Of a DNA stretch of 46,051 nt, positions 24,034-31,480 are shown piece after piece. The notes below the pieces were generated by a model. It was not told the origin of the DNA. It worked only from the letters and a program-made list of their open reading frames with translations, and did no database searches. The translations under genes and the position numbers were made by a program. The stretch spans positions 1-46,051 of the forward strand of contig NZ_QWEO01000019.1 in assembly GCF_009936035.1 (NCBI RefSeq). Reading direction: 5' to 3'. Position 1 is the stretch's first letter. The number at the start of each line of letters is the position of its first letter. Source of the stretch: Neglectibacter sp. X58 (GTDB lineage Bacteria > Bacillota > Clostridia > Oscillospirales > Acutalibacteraceae).

Positions 24034-25662
24034 TCACGCCTCAGGGGAGGCTTCCTTCTCCCCCCAATACAGCGCCGCAATGTCCTCTGTCACCTGCTTG
24101 AACACCCTGGCGGCAGCGCCTCCGTCGTCCGGGGTGGATTCCCGGAACACAGTGACGCAGTAGCGCGGCCCGGTGCTGTCGCAGATAAAGCCGCTGTACC
24201 AGAAGTGGAGCAGCTCTTCGCCGTCCCGGTACACCCCTGTCTGGGCCGTGCCGGTTTTAATGCCCACTGTCAGCCCCTCCGCCGCGCCGGGACGCCCTGT
24301 GCCGTTTTGGGCGGCGCTTTTCAGGTATGCCTGCAAGGTGCGGGCTGTGGAGGGCCGCATAACCTCCACCTGGCGGTCTGTCACAGGGGAAAAGGGCGTG
24401 AGGTTTCTTTCCCCGTCCACCAGCCCGGTTATCAGCTTGGGGGTACTGTAAACCCCGCCGCTTGCCACGCAGTTCATCATGGCGCACACCTGCAGGGGCG
24501 TGGCGGTCAGTTCTCCTTGCCCAAAAGCAAAATTCCCCAGCGCCCGCACGTTTTCCAGGGCCTTGCCCTCTGGCAGGCTTCCTGGCTGGGTGTGCAGGCC
24601 CCGGCCAAATTCCTGTTCCGAGCCAAAGCCCAGGTTATAGGCCATGCTTAGCACCTGCTGGCCTCCCAGCACCCGGGCCGCGCTGATAAAATAGCAGTTG
24701 CAGGATTTTTCAATGGCCCCCTGCAGGCCCACCTGCCCATGGGCTGTGCCGTCAATGCAGTGGAACAAAAGCCCCCCGGCGTTGATGGATCCGGTACAGG
24801 TAAAGGCCTGGGGCGCGCCGCCCGCCTCCAGCAGGGCCGCCGCTGCCGCCACCTTGAACACCGAGCCTGGGGCATAGGCGCAGAAAGCCCGGTTGAGAAG
24901 GGGGGAGCCTTCCGCCTCTGTGGCCTGGGCCATGTTTTCAGGGGAATAGTCAGGCACGCTTGCCAAGGCCCGGATTTCACAGTCCGGCACCTCGGTTACC
25001 ACCACCGCCCCCTGCTCCAGCTCTTGGGCCGCCGCCTGCACCCTCTCCTGGAGGGCGCTGTCCAGTGTCAGGGCCACGCCGCCCTGGGCCTCCTCCATGG
25101 TGTCTATCACCAGCCTGTCCGCCCCGGCTATCACCCGGCCCAAAGCGTCCACATGGTAATAGACAGAGATTTCCCCCGCATAGGAGGAGAGCACGTCGTC
25201 CATTGCCAGCTCCACCCCGGCCGCCCCAAAGCCCATGCTGTCCAAATATCCCACCACATGGGGGGCCAATTGGTTTTTCCCATAGCGCACCGGGACGGAA
25301 AACAAATCCACGCACTCGTGCTGTACAGTGTAGGGCAGCACCATGGAAAAGGGCTTGCCGTCCTCCAGGGCCAGGGCCAGCCGCTCCCGGTACCGCCCGC
25401 CAGTGGCCTTTTCCAGGGCGCCAATGGCCTCGATGCCCGGGGCCACAGCCGCCACCTGCCGCTGGAAAGAGCCGGTAAGGGGCGCAAGGTTGCAGTCGTA
25501 TATAGCGCCCCGGGCCTTTGCCACCTCCAGCTTGTAAACGCTCTGGCGGCCCGCGGCGTCCACATACTCCGCCCCGCCGGAAACCTGTGTGATAGAATAG
25601 CCTGCCGCCGCCAGCAGTGCCAGCAGCAGCAGGAAAACCACGTATGCCCTTCGTTTTGCCAT
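24034..25662 (-). CDS. Class B penicillin-binding protein (transpeptidase)
   Basis: The protein is a membrane-anchored peptidoglycan transpeptidase of 542 residues with one N-terminal helix (about 6-24) and an external part. A PBP dimerisation region comes first, then the transpeptidase domain with all three motifs: Ser267-xx-Lys270 (PGSVFK), Ser320-Cys-Asn322 and Lys469-Thr-Gly471 (IKTGTAQTG). It is shorter than PBP2, FtsI or SpoVD and closest in layout to the PbpA/SpoVD-like group. GAGGGG upstream supports the ATG at 25662. Its position next to a spore-protein gene suggests but does not prove a role in sporulation. Confidence 0.87.
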   Translation of the reverse strand: MAKRRAYVVFLLLLALLAAAGYSITQVSGGAEYVDAAGRQSVYKLEVAKARGAIYDCNLAPLTGSFQRQVAAVAPGIEAIGALEKATGGRYRERLALALEDGKPFSMVLPYTVQHECVDLFSVPVRYGKNQLAPHVVGYLDSMGFGAAGVELAMDDVLSSYAGEISVYYHVDALGRVIAGADRLVIDTMEEAQGGVALTLDSALQERVQAAAQELEQGAVVVTEVPDCEIRALASVPDYSPENMAQATEAEGSPLLNRAFCAYAPGSVFKVAAAAALLEAGGAPQAFTCTGSINAGGLLFHCIDGTAHGQVGLQGAIEKSCNCYFISAARVLGGQQVLSMAYNLGFGSEQEFGRGLHTQPGSLPEGKALENVRALGNFAFGQGELTATPLQVCAMMNCVASGGVYSTPKLITGLVDGERNLTPFSPVTDRQVEVMRPSTARTLQAYLKSAAQNGTGRPGAAEGLTVGIKTGTAQTGVYRDGEELLHFWYSGFICDSTGPRYCVTVFRESTPDDGGAAARVFKQVTEDIAALYWGEKEASPEA

Positions 25663-25964
25663 AGTCCCCTCCTGCCCATTCCCTGTGCCGGGAATTTCCG
25701 TTTTTTGCTATGGCTATAGCCTGCCCCTTTTTGAGGGATACAGTCTTAAAAACTGGAAAATATTTTCCCCGGCAAAAGACAGGAGACACAGCGAAAATGA
25801 CAAAAAGGTTACAAAACAGCGGTTTTTTGCACCAAATTACCATGATTCACAGTTTGTTCATTTCTGAAGCCGCATCCCAGCCGCCCTGGAAGGGCATAGG
25901 ATAAACAGGCTTTTCCTGGGGAATGCTGGTACAGGCGGCAAAAAGCCGGAAAGGGTGGACGCGC
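25663..25964. other. Noncoding gap between divergent PBP and TSUP genes
   Basis: About 300 bases with no credible gene on either strand. Both flanking transcripts should start here, but I see no hexamer pair good enough to name. Confidence 0.4.
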
Positions 25965-26324
25965 ATGAAAGAAAACTGGAAATATGGAACCATCGGGGGG
26001 CTGGCGGGCCTTGCCAACGGCTTTTTCGGGTCCGGGGGCGGGCTGTTCCTGGTGCCCCTGCTCACAAAATGGGCTGGCCTGGAAAGGCGCAGGGCCTTTG
26101 CCACCTCTGTGGCGGTCATCCTGCCCCTGTCCCTGGTTTCCGCCGGGGTGTATTATTGTAAAGGCGCGCTGGATTTGGCGGGCTGCTGGCCCTATCTTGC
26201 AGGGGGATTTTTAGGGGGCCTGCTGTCCGGGAAAATTTTCCAGAGGGTGCCCCTGGCCTTTCTGCGCAGGGCCTTTGGGGTTCTTATCCTCTATGGGGGC
26301 GTAAGGGCGGTGCTGGCGCTGTGA
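25965..26324 (+). CDS. Half-size TSUP (TauE/SafE) permease, first subunit
   Basis: The 119-residue hydrophobic protein corresponds to the first half of a TauE/SafE-type (TSUP) anion permease. The conserved N-terminal segment GGLAGLANGFFGSGGGLFLVPLL, with its glycine-rich re-entrant motif, is followed by three more membrane segments and a basic loop (RVPLAFLRRAFG). Normal TSUP proteins have about 250 residues with two such repeats. Here the second repeat is a separate gene overlapping by 4 bases, so the two probably assemble as a heteromer. The start at 25965 has GGAAAGGGTGG upstream. The substrate, usually a sulfur oxyanion or organic anion, is unknown. Confidence 0.82.
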   Translation: MKENWKYGTIGGLAGLANGFFGSGGGLFLVPLLTKWAGLERRRAFATSVAVILPLSLVSAGVYYCKGALDLAGCWPYLAGGFLGGLLSGKIFQRVPLAFLRRAFGVLILYGGVRAVLAL

Positions 26325-26698
26325 ACTGGTTTTTCCCGCTGTTGACAGGCGCCCTTACAGGCCTCCTCTCCGGCTTTGGCATAGGGGGCGGCACGCTGCT
26401 GGTGCTGTGGCTGACCCTGGCGGAGGGCTTCAGCCAGCTTCGGGCCGGAGGCGTGAACCTGGCCTATTTCCCCTGCTGCGCCCTGCCCGCCCTGCTGGGC
26501 CACGTGAAAAACCGGCTGGTGGAAAAGAAAGCGGCCCTTTGGTGCGCCCTTTTCGGCATACCCGCCTGCATCTGCGCGGCCCTGCTGGCAGCAAGGCTGG
26601 ACACCACCCTGCTGCGCCGCTGCTTTGGGGTGCTGCTGCTGTTTGTAGGGTGGCAGGAGGTGTTCCCCCAAAAGCGGGAAGGGGAAAAAGGCCCATAA
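26321..26698 (+). CDS. Half-size TSUP (TauE/SafE) permease, second subunit
   Basis: The 125-residue protein repeats the same motif (GALTGLLSGFGIGGGTLLVLWL) followed by about three membrane helices and LLRRCFGVLLLFVGWQEV. It is the counterpart of the second half of a normal TSUP permease. The GTG start overlaps the preceding TGA (GTGA), so it is translated by coupling to the first subunit. A basic cytosolic tail ends the protein. Confidence 0.82.
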   Translation: MNWFFPLLTGALTGLLSGFGIGGGTLLVLWLTLAEGFSQLRAGGVNLAYFPCCALPALLGHVKNRLVEKKAALWCALFGIPACICAALLAARLDTTLLRRCFGVLLLFVGWQEVFPQKREGEKGP

Positions 26699-26706
26699 AA
26701 AGCAAA

Positions 26707-26738
26707 AAGGCTTGTACCCGTTACAGGTACCAAGCCTT
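26707..26738. terminator. Terminator between the convergent TSUP and rpsT genes
   Basis: AAGGCTTG and CAAGCCTT with an inner ACC/GGT pair form a hairpin. An A-tract lies on one side and an AT-rich tract on the other, so it can act in both directions, more weakly than the other hairpins here. Confidence 0.55.
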
Positions 26739-26770
26739 ATAGCCTTATAGTTTTGGAAAGCCGCCCTTTA

Positions 26771-26932
26771 GGGCTTGTTCGAAAAATCGCAAACACCGTC
26801 TTTTTGCCCCAAACGGGCGTTTCCCTGTGTTGGAAACCCTCGAAATACGAAAGTATTTCTTGCGGTTTCCGCCTTGAAACCGCTCCCTTTGGAACAAAAA
26901 TTCCGGCACTTCCTCTATTTTCAAACAAGCCC
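26771..26932. repeat. Palindromic repeat family 2, copy B
   Basis: A 162-bp element with the terminal repeats GGGCTTGTTCGAAAA and TTTTCAAACAAGCCC (one mismatch). The tip hairpin GAAATAC-GAAA-GTATTTC (26842-26859) differs from copy A by paired changes. It is flanked by TA on both sides, and its last base is the first base of the complement of the rpsT stop codon. Confidence 0.8.
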
Positions 26933-27192
26933 TAGGCGCTGGCGTGCAGCTTCTTGTCGAGGGCTGACTTCTTTCTGGCAGCCGTGTTTTTGTGCAGGAT
27001 CCCCTTGGCCACAGCCTGGTCGATCTTCTTCACGGCAACACGCACCGCATCGGCCTTGTTCTCCGCATTGCCCTCAATGGCAGCGTTGGCCTTCTTGATT
27101 TCAGTCTTCAGTTGGGAATTGACAGCGCGGTTCTGCATGGTTTTTGTGCTGATAACTTTCACACGCTTCTTTGCCGACTTAATATTTGGCAT
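26932..27192 (-). CDS. rpsT: 30S ribosomal protein S20
   Basis: The 86-residue basic protein is bS20, which binds 16S rRNA in the small subunit. MPNIKSAKKRVKVISTKTMQNRAVNSQLKTEIKKA and the C-terminal helices (KKIDQAVAKGILHKNTAARKKSALDKKL) match the family throughout. AAGGAGGTGTGACTG leads into the ATG. The stop codon is TAG and touches repeat copy B, whose hairpin could form the end of the mRNA. In related Firmicutes rpsT is usually divergent from gpr (spore protease). Here a prophage occupies that side. Confidence 0.96.
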   Translation of the reverse strand: MPNIKSAKKRVKVISTKTMQNRAVNSQLKTEIKKANAAIEGNAENKADAVRVAVKKIDQAVAKGILHKNTAARKKSALDKKLHASA

Positions 27193-27230
27193 CAGTCACA
27201 CCTCCTTACTTTCCCGTTTGCACAGCAATT

Positions 27231-27259
27231 ATCATACCACGGAAAGGGGAAAAATGCAA
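27231..27259 (-). promoter_or_regulatory. Promoter of rpsT
   Basis: On the minus strand TTGCAT (27259-27254), a 17-base spacer and TATGAT (27236-27231) precede the ATG by 38 bases. The host promoter is complete, so the prophage junction lies to the right of 27260. Confidence 0.8.
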
Positions 27260-27301
27260 GAGGTTTTTTGCGCTGTGTTTGCGGCCGTAGGTTGTAATAT
27301 T

Positions 27302-27370
27302 AAATGCGAAAGAACACGAAGCCCCCAAAGCGGGGGCGGGAGAGTTCTTCCGCATTTATTTTTTTTACCA
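27302..27370 (+). terminator. Strong + strand terminator at the prophage left edge
   Basis: AAATGCG and CGCATTT, then AAGAAC/GTTCTT, then GCCCCC/GGGGGC form a long stem, followed by TTATTTTTTTT on the + strand. No + strand gene ends here, so it may guard the phage end or act in the circular phage genome. Confidence 0.65.
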
Positions 27371-27408
27371 TAAAGCGCGGAAAATGTCAATAAGAGGGGT
27401 GAAAAAGC

Positions 27409-27672
27409 ATGGCGGGAAGGTACAAATACCTGACGTTTGAAGATCGGCAGAAAATCGAAGTGTGGCACGCCCGCGGGGATCGCCCGCTTGAAATTGCCGC
27501 GCGGCTGGGCGTGCATACGGCGACGATCTACAACGAGTTGAAGCGCGGCTACGTCGGGGAGCTGGACAGCAGGCAAAGGGAAATCTACAAAGCGGAGCGG
27601 GCGCAAGCAACCGTTCAGGAGCATTTCAAGCGGCGGGGCAGGACGGCGGCCACGGCTGGGAAGGGAGGTTAA
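27409..27672 (+). CDS. Small phage helix-turn-helix protein
   Basis: The 87-residue protein has an HTH like that at the N-terminus of IS30-type transposases (YKYLTFEDRQKIEVWHARGDRPLEIAARLGVHTATIYNELKRG, residues about 5-47), followed by a basic tail. There is no transposase core, so it is probably a regulator of the phage's early genes. GAGGGGTG lies 8 bases before the ATG. It is the first prophage gene in the window. Confidence 0.7.
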   Translation: MAGRYKYLTFEDRQKIEVWHARGDRPLEIAARLGVHTATIYNELKRGYVGELDSRQREIYKAERAQATVQEHFKRRGRTAATAGKGG

Positions 27673-27676
27673 GACC

Positions 27677-27898
27677 GTGACAGAGTATGAACGGATCACA
27701 GAAAGCCCGCAGGCGTTGGCGGCCTTCCTTCGGGAATTGCCCGTATTAGAAGCCCCGTGGGATCAGGCTTTCCAGAAGCAGTATTGCGCGGGGTGCGCCG
27801 CCACAGATTGCGACGCTTGCCCGAATGAGGCGTGCCGGAATAATCCGGCGTGGTGGCTGGCGCAGGCGGCCACAGAGGAACGGGGGCGTTCAGAATGA
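27677..27898 (+). CDS. Small Cys-rich phage protein
   Basis: The 73-residue protein is unrecognised. Six Cys residues cluster in CAGCAATDCDACPNEAC (residues about 37-53), which could bind zinc or an Fe-S cluster. It starts 4 bases after the HTH gene with a GGGAGG site and overlaps the next gene by ATGA. Confidence 0.55.
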   Translation: MTEYERITESPQALAAFLRELPVLEAPWDQAFQKQYCAGCAATDCDACPNEACRNNPAWWLAQAATEERGRSE

Positions 27899-28152
27899 GC
27901 ATTTGCCGGGGGTGCGGGCGTGAAATCGACTGGATCAAGACGGTTGCCGGAAAGAATATGCCCGTTGATCCCGCGCCCGTCTTTGTGATCGAAGGCGGCG
28001 GGAATGACCGCTTTGTAACGGACGAAGGGGAGGTTATCACCGGGCGCGTTGCCCGCCCGGAAGAGGAAAGCCGCGATCTTCCCGTTGCATTCGTGCCGCA
28101 TTGGAAGACTTGCCCGAATGCCGGGGACTTCCGGCACAAGCGGCGGGCATAG
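27895..28152 (+). CDS. Small phage protein with zinc-ribbon-like N-terminus
   Basis: The 85-residue protein opens MSICRGCGREIDWIKTVAGK, with CxxC followed by a C-terminal HWKTC segment that could complete a metal site. This resembles small phage proteins seen next to early genes. The function is unknown. The ATG overlaps the previous stop (ATGA). Confidence 0.6.
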   Translation: MSICRGCGREIDWIKTVAGKNMPVDPAPVFVIEGGGNDRFVTDEGEVITGRVARPEEESRDLPVAFVPHWKTCPNAGDFRHKRRA

Positions 28153-28180
28153 GCGCACAACGAAGGGAGCTTTTCAGACT

Positions 28181-28936
28181 ATGCGGGAATATTACATTGC
28201 TTCCGTGAGCTGGGGCAAAGATAGCCTTTATATGCTTCTTCGGCTAATGGAAGAAGGCGTGCCGCTGAATGAAGTTGCGTTCTATGATACGGGAATGGAA
28301 TTTCAAGCGATCTATGACATACGGAACAAGGTTTTGCCAATGCTTGCAGAACGTGGGATAAAATACACCGAATTTCACACAAAGAGGCCGTTTCTATACG
28401 ATATGTTAGAAAAACCCGTAAACGGGAAAAACGGCCTTCATTTGGGGTATTCGTGGTGTGGCGGTTGCGCCCGCTGGGGAACGGCAGGGAAACAACAGGT
28501 TTTAGACGCGAACGCGAAGAAATACGCCGATAGCGGGTATACCGTATTTCAGTATGTGGGGATTGCCGCAGATGAACCGAAGCGCATTGAACGTTTGCCG
28601 CCGCAGAAGATCGCCCCGCTTGCTATTTGGGGAGTGGCCGAAGCGGAATGCCTGCAAGGTTGCTATGATCGGGGCTTTGAGTGGAAAGAAAGCGGCTTCC
28701 GTCTTTATGATTTGCTGGATCGCGTTTCGTGCTGGTGCTGTGCAAACAAAAACTTGAAGGAGCTTCGCAACATTTACGTTCACCTTCCGGAATATTGGGA
28801 GCGGCTAAAGGAAATACAGCGTCACACAGACCGCCCTATGAAGGGGCCGGGAAAAAGCGTGCTTGACCTTGAAACGCGCTTTGCCGCTGAAATTGCCCGC
28901 GAAGAGGAAAACAAGCAACTAACGCTATTCACGTAA
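28181..28936 (+). CDS. PAPS reductase-family (adenine nucleotide alpha-hydrolase) phage protein
   Basis: The 251-residue protein belongs to the PP-loop ATPase superfamily: SVSWGKDSLYMLL (residues 8-20) is the SGGKDS-type motif, followed by EVAFYDTGMEF and YVGIAADEPKRIERL, typical of phage CysH-like proteins. Cys93/Cys96 (WCGGC) and Cys184/186/187 (CWCC) could hold an Fe-S cluster. True sulfate assimilation is unlikely in a phage. Relatives include DndC of DNA phosphorothioation and tRNA thiolases, so nucleic-acid or nucleotide modification is a reasonable guess. It starts at ATG 28181 behind the repeated GGAGCTWTTCARACT leader. Confidence 0.75.
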   Translation: MREYYIASVSWGKDSLYMLLRLMEEGVPLNEVAFYDTGMEFQAIYDIRNKVLPMLAERGIKYTEFHTKRPFLYDMLEKPVNGKNGLHLGYSWCGGCARWGTAGKQQVLDANAKKYADSGYTVFQYVGIAADEPKRIERLPPQKIAPLAIWGVAEAECLQGCYDRGFEWKESGFRLYDLLDRVSCWCCANKNLKELRNIYVHLPEYWERLKEIQRHTDRPMKGPGKSVLDLETRFAAEIAREEENKQLTLFT

Positions 28937-28968
28937 ACCCGCAACAGCAGAAAGGAGCTATTCAAACT

Positions 28969-29409
28969 ATGGCAAGGAAACAGAAGACAACCGCCGAAGT
29001 GCAAGCGGCGATTTTCAAGCGGGAACACCGCAAAAGCCCGTTGCGCGGCGGCGTGAAGCTGACCTTGAAGAAGGCGCGGGAATTGGCCTTGCGGGAATTC
29101 GGCACGGCGAAGGGCCTTCAACGGGAAGAAGACGCGTTGCCGGACTACTACATAATGCAGTTTGGCAATATGCGCGTGCGGATCGCGCCGGACACAAACG
29201 GCGGGACGGGGTGCATTCTGATAGAAGTATCTTTGAACGGCTGCGGGCGCGCCTTCCAGCTTCACGATCCGGAAACCCTGCAACAAGACTTCGAGGCCGA
29301 AGAAAACCGCTTGCGGAAGGATCGGCGGGAAGCCCTGCAAGACTGGATCGGCACGAACGGGCCGGACGTGTGCCACGCGGAGGTTGAAAAGATATGGAAC
29401 AGGCCGTAA
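28969..29409 (+). CDS. Hypothetical phage protein
   Basis: The 146-residue protein is not recognised. It has a basic N-terminus (KQKTTAEVQAAIFKREHRKSPLRGG), a central beta-rich part with FGNMRVRIAPDTNGGTGC, and a helical, charged C-terminus. It is soluble, with no signal peptide. The exact GGAGCTATTCAAACT leader stands before its ATG, and it overlaps the next gene by 16 bases. Confidence 0.65.
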   Translation: MARKQKTTAEVQAAIFKREHRKSPLRGGVKLTLKKARELALREFGTAKGLQREEDALPDYYIMQFGNMRVRIAPDTNGGTGCILIEVSLNGCGRAFQLHDPETLQQDFEAEENRLRKDRREALQDWIGTNGPDVCHAEVEKIWNRP

Positions 29410-30002
29410 AGCGGCGGGCGCGCCGCAACCGCCCTTCCCTTCCCCTTGCGTTGCTGGCGGCGGGGGTGGTGCTTTCCATCTTCGGAGTTGTGGCCGCGTC
29501 CAGAGGGCCGCAGGCCGCCGCCCCGCCGCTTCCGGAATTCACCGTTTCCACCGCCGCGCCGTTAATAACGCACACGCCTTCGGCGGCTGAAACGCCCGCG
29601 CCCTATGTGCCGGACGAAGCAGAAGTTGAAATGCTGGCGCGGGTTCTATGGGGCGAAGCCCGCGGCGTGCCTTCGGACATGGAAAAAGCGGCGGTTGTGT
29701 GGTGCGTGCTGAACCGCGTTGACGCGGCGCGCTGGCCGGACACGGTGGCCGGGGTGGTAACAGAGCCTTCACAATTCGCGGGGTATTCGCCGGACTATCC
29801 GGCCACGGAAGAGTTGAAGGCCATTGCCGCGGACGTTCTGACACGATGGGAGCGGGAGCGGCGGGAGGGCGGCGACGTGGGCCGCGTGCTTCCCGCGGAA
29901 TACTTCTTCTTCACAGGCGACGGGGAACGAAACTATTTCCGCACGGAATTCATGGGCGGCACGGTTTGGGACTGGACGTTGCAAACCCCATATAGCAGTT
30001 GA
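29394..30002 (+). CDS. Cell wall hydrolase (SleB/Hydrolase_2 type)
   Basis: The 202-residue protein has a basic N-terminus, one membrane helix (about 17-36, a signal anchor), a Pro/Ala linker and a C-terminal cell-wall hydrolase domain. The domain shows MLARVLWGEARGVPSDMEKAAVVWCVLNRVD with the conserved catalytic Glu of GEA, then VTEPSQFAGYSP. This matches the hydrolase_2 fold of spore-cortex lytic enzymes and phage muramidases. Lying in the early region and not beside the tail genes, it may act in entry or lysogeny and not only in lysis. The short ATG overlap suggests coupling. Confidence 0.8.
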   Translation: MEQAVKRRARRNRPSLPLALLAAGVVLSIFGVVAASRGPQAAAPPLPEFTVSTAAPLITHTPSAAETPAPYVPDEAEVEMLARVLWGEARGVPSDMEKAAVVWCVLNRVDAARWPDTVAGVVTEPSQFAGYSPDYPATEELKAIAADVLTRWERERREGGDVGRVLPAEYFFFTGDGERNYFRTEFMGGTVWDWTLQTPYSS

Positions 30003-30023
30003 CAGAAAGGAGCTATTCAAACT

Positions 30024-30326
30024 ATGGAAAAACAGGACAAGCAGGGCGGCGGCTGGGCCTTCCCCGCCCCGCTGGAAATTATCAAGTGCAAGGAAGGCAA
30101 CCGGGAGTACATGAAGGAACGACGGAACCGGAAGGGCGGGCGGCTTATGCTGGTATGTGAATATCCGCTTTCGGCGGCTGACAGCTTCGGCGGCGAAGAC
30201 GCGCGCATGATCTGGCGGCTGGCGAAGAAGGCCGCACGGGACTTCTTGCGGGTATCGTGGATCACAACCGCCGTTGTGCGTGCTTTCCCGAAGGAAAACG
30301 CCGTGCGCGTCTTCGGGAAGTATTAG
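30024..30326 (+). CDS. Hypothetical phage protein
   Basis: The 100-residue basic protein is unrecognised. It has a central LVCEYPLSAADSFGGEDARMIWRLAKKAARDFL helix region. The GGAGCTATTCAAACT leader stands directly before its ATG. No membrane segment or metal motif is visible. Confidence 0.6.
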   Translation: MEKQDKQGGGWAFPAPLEIIKCKEGNREYMKERRNRKGGRLMLVCEYPLSAADSFGGEDARMIWRLAKKAARDFLRVSWITTAVVRAFPKENAVRVFGKY

Positions 30327-30337
30327 GGGGTGCGCGT

Positions 30338-30535
30338 ATGTGTGATTTTTGCCGAAAATTTGATTTTGGCGCGGCAAAGTGTGAAGTGGACAAGTACGGC
30401 GCGCGCATTGCAAACGCCGGGGGTTCTTACCGCTTCCCGCCGCATGAACAGTTCAATTACTGCCCGCATTGCGGCGCGCCGCGGGCGGCGGTGCAGATGG
30501 AGCGGGGGCCGCAGGAAGGAGGCGGCGACGCATGA
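30338..30535 (+). CDS. Small zinc-ribbon phage protein
   Basis: The 65-residue protein has two CxxC pairs (MCDFCRKFDF and YCPHCGAPR), the layout of a rubredoxin-like zinc ribbon. The function is unknown. The ATG at 30338 follows TTAGGGGG, and its stop overlaps the next ATG (ATGA). Confidence 0.6.
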   Translation: MCDFCRKFDFGAAKCEVDKYGARIANAGGSYRFPPHEQFNYCPHCGAPRAAVQMERGPQEGGGDA

Positions 30536-31206
30536 AGATCAAGAGCATTGCCGCGATCTGCAAGAAAGGGAAACAGGTTGTTTTATACAACCGTTACGAA
30601 AGCGGCGGGACGTTGCAACAGTACATAGGCGACGGAATGACCGCATATCCCGTTTCCGGCCTTCCGGAGCTGGACGAAGAAAGCATTTTGACAATCTTTG
30701 ACGTGCCGGAAAAACAGCGCGAAGATTGGTTTGTGCGGGTGATGGACGCGCCGGAAGGGATCAACTTTGAAGACACGGACGCAAACGAAAAGATGATTGA
30801 GCGGGACAACCTTTCAATCATTTTCAGCGGCCATACATTGAAGCCGTTGCAGACGCGGCGGGGGCTGGTATTCATTCAAAGCCGCTATTTGTCGCCCGTG
30901 TCGGACGTGCTGGACGTGTTGGAGCTATACGAACGCTTCACGCCGAACGGGACACCGTACATTGTGGCAAAGGCGGGCTTCCTGCTTCAAGCGGTGATTA
31001 TGCCCTATGACGTTATCAACGCGGGATTTGTGGAACGCCTGCAACGGCTGGCACGTGATTGCGCTTTTGCACTTGATCTTCGGCGGCAGGAAGAGGAACG
31101 GGCCGCCGCCCGCGAAGCGGCAGGCGATCCGGCGCAATGCGCCTTCGACGTGGACACGTCCACAGGGGAAGTGCTGGAAGAAAGCGAGGCGGGCGAAGAT
31201 GGTTAA
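30532..31206 (+). CDS. Hypothetical phage protein
   Basis: The 224-residue soluble acidic protein is not recognised. Alternating beta and helical segments (IKSIAAICKKGKQVVLYNRYE at the start, LIFSGH-like middle, long C-terminal helix EEERAAAREAAGD) suggest a single globular domain with a charged tail. The ATG at 30532 is coupled to the preceding gene. Confidence 0.6.
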   Translation: MKIKSIAAICKKGKQVVLYNRYESGGTLQQYIGDGMTAYPVSGLPELDEESILTIFDVPEKQREDWFVRVMDAPEGINFEDTDANEKMIERDNLSIIFSGHTLKPLQTRRGLVFIQSRYLSPVSDVLDVLELYERFTPNGTPYIVAKAGFLLQAVIMPYDVINAGFVERLQRLARDCAFALDLRRQEEERAAAREAAGDPAQCAFDVDTSTGEVLEESEAGEDG

Positions 31207-31480
31207 AACGCATAGTGCTTCGCGGTTCGTCCTGCTTTCGCTGGAAGGCATACGGGACACTTCGGAAGTGATATTGCAGGCGCAGGACACCGGAAGCAAT
31301 TTTGAAGGTGGAAAGCGTGCCTATCTTTGCGAGGTTGTGCGCCCGCTTGATTACAGCCGGACAGACACCGCGGACAAGCTGGCGGCAGAGTTGATGAAGG
31401 TAAATGAGGAAAACCGCGCCTTGCGGCGGCGGTTGGATCGCCTGAACAAAGAGTTGAAGAAAGCGAGGGCGGGCGCATGA
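31199..31480 (+). CDS. Hypothetical phage protein with C-terminal coiled coil
   Basis: The 93-residue protein has a beta-rich N-terminal part (FVLLSLEGIRDTSEVILQAQD) and a C-terminal heptad-like helix (ADKLAAELMKVNEENRALRRRLDRLNKELKKA) typical of a short coiled coil, so it probably dimerises. It overlaps the previous gene by 8 bases and the next by 4. Confidence 0.6.
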   Translation: MVKTHSASRFVLLSLEGIRDTSEVILQAQDTGSNFEGGKRAYLCEVVRPLDYSRTDTADKLAAELMKVNEENRALRRRLDRLNKELKKARAGA

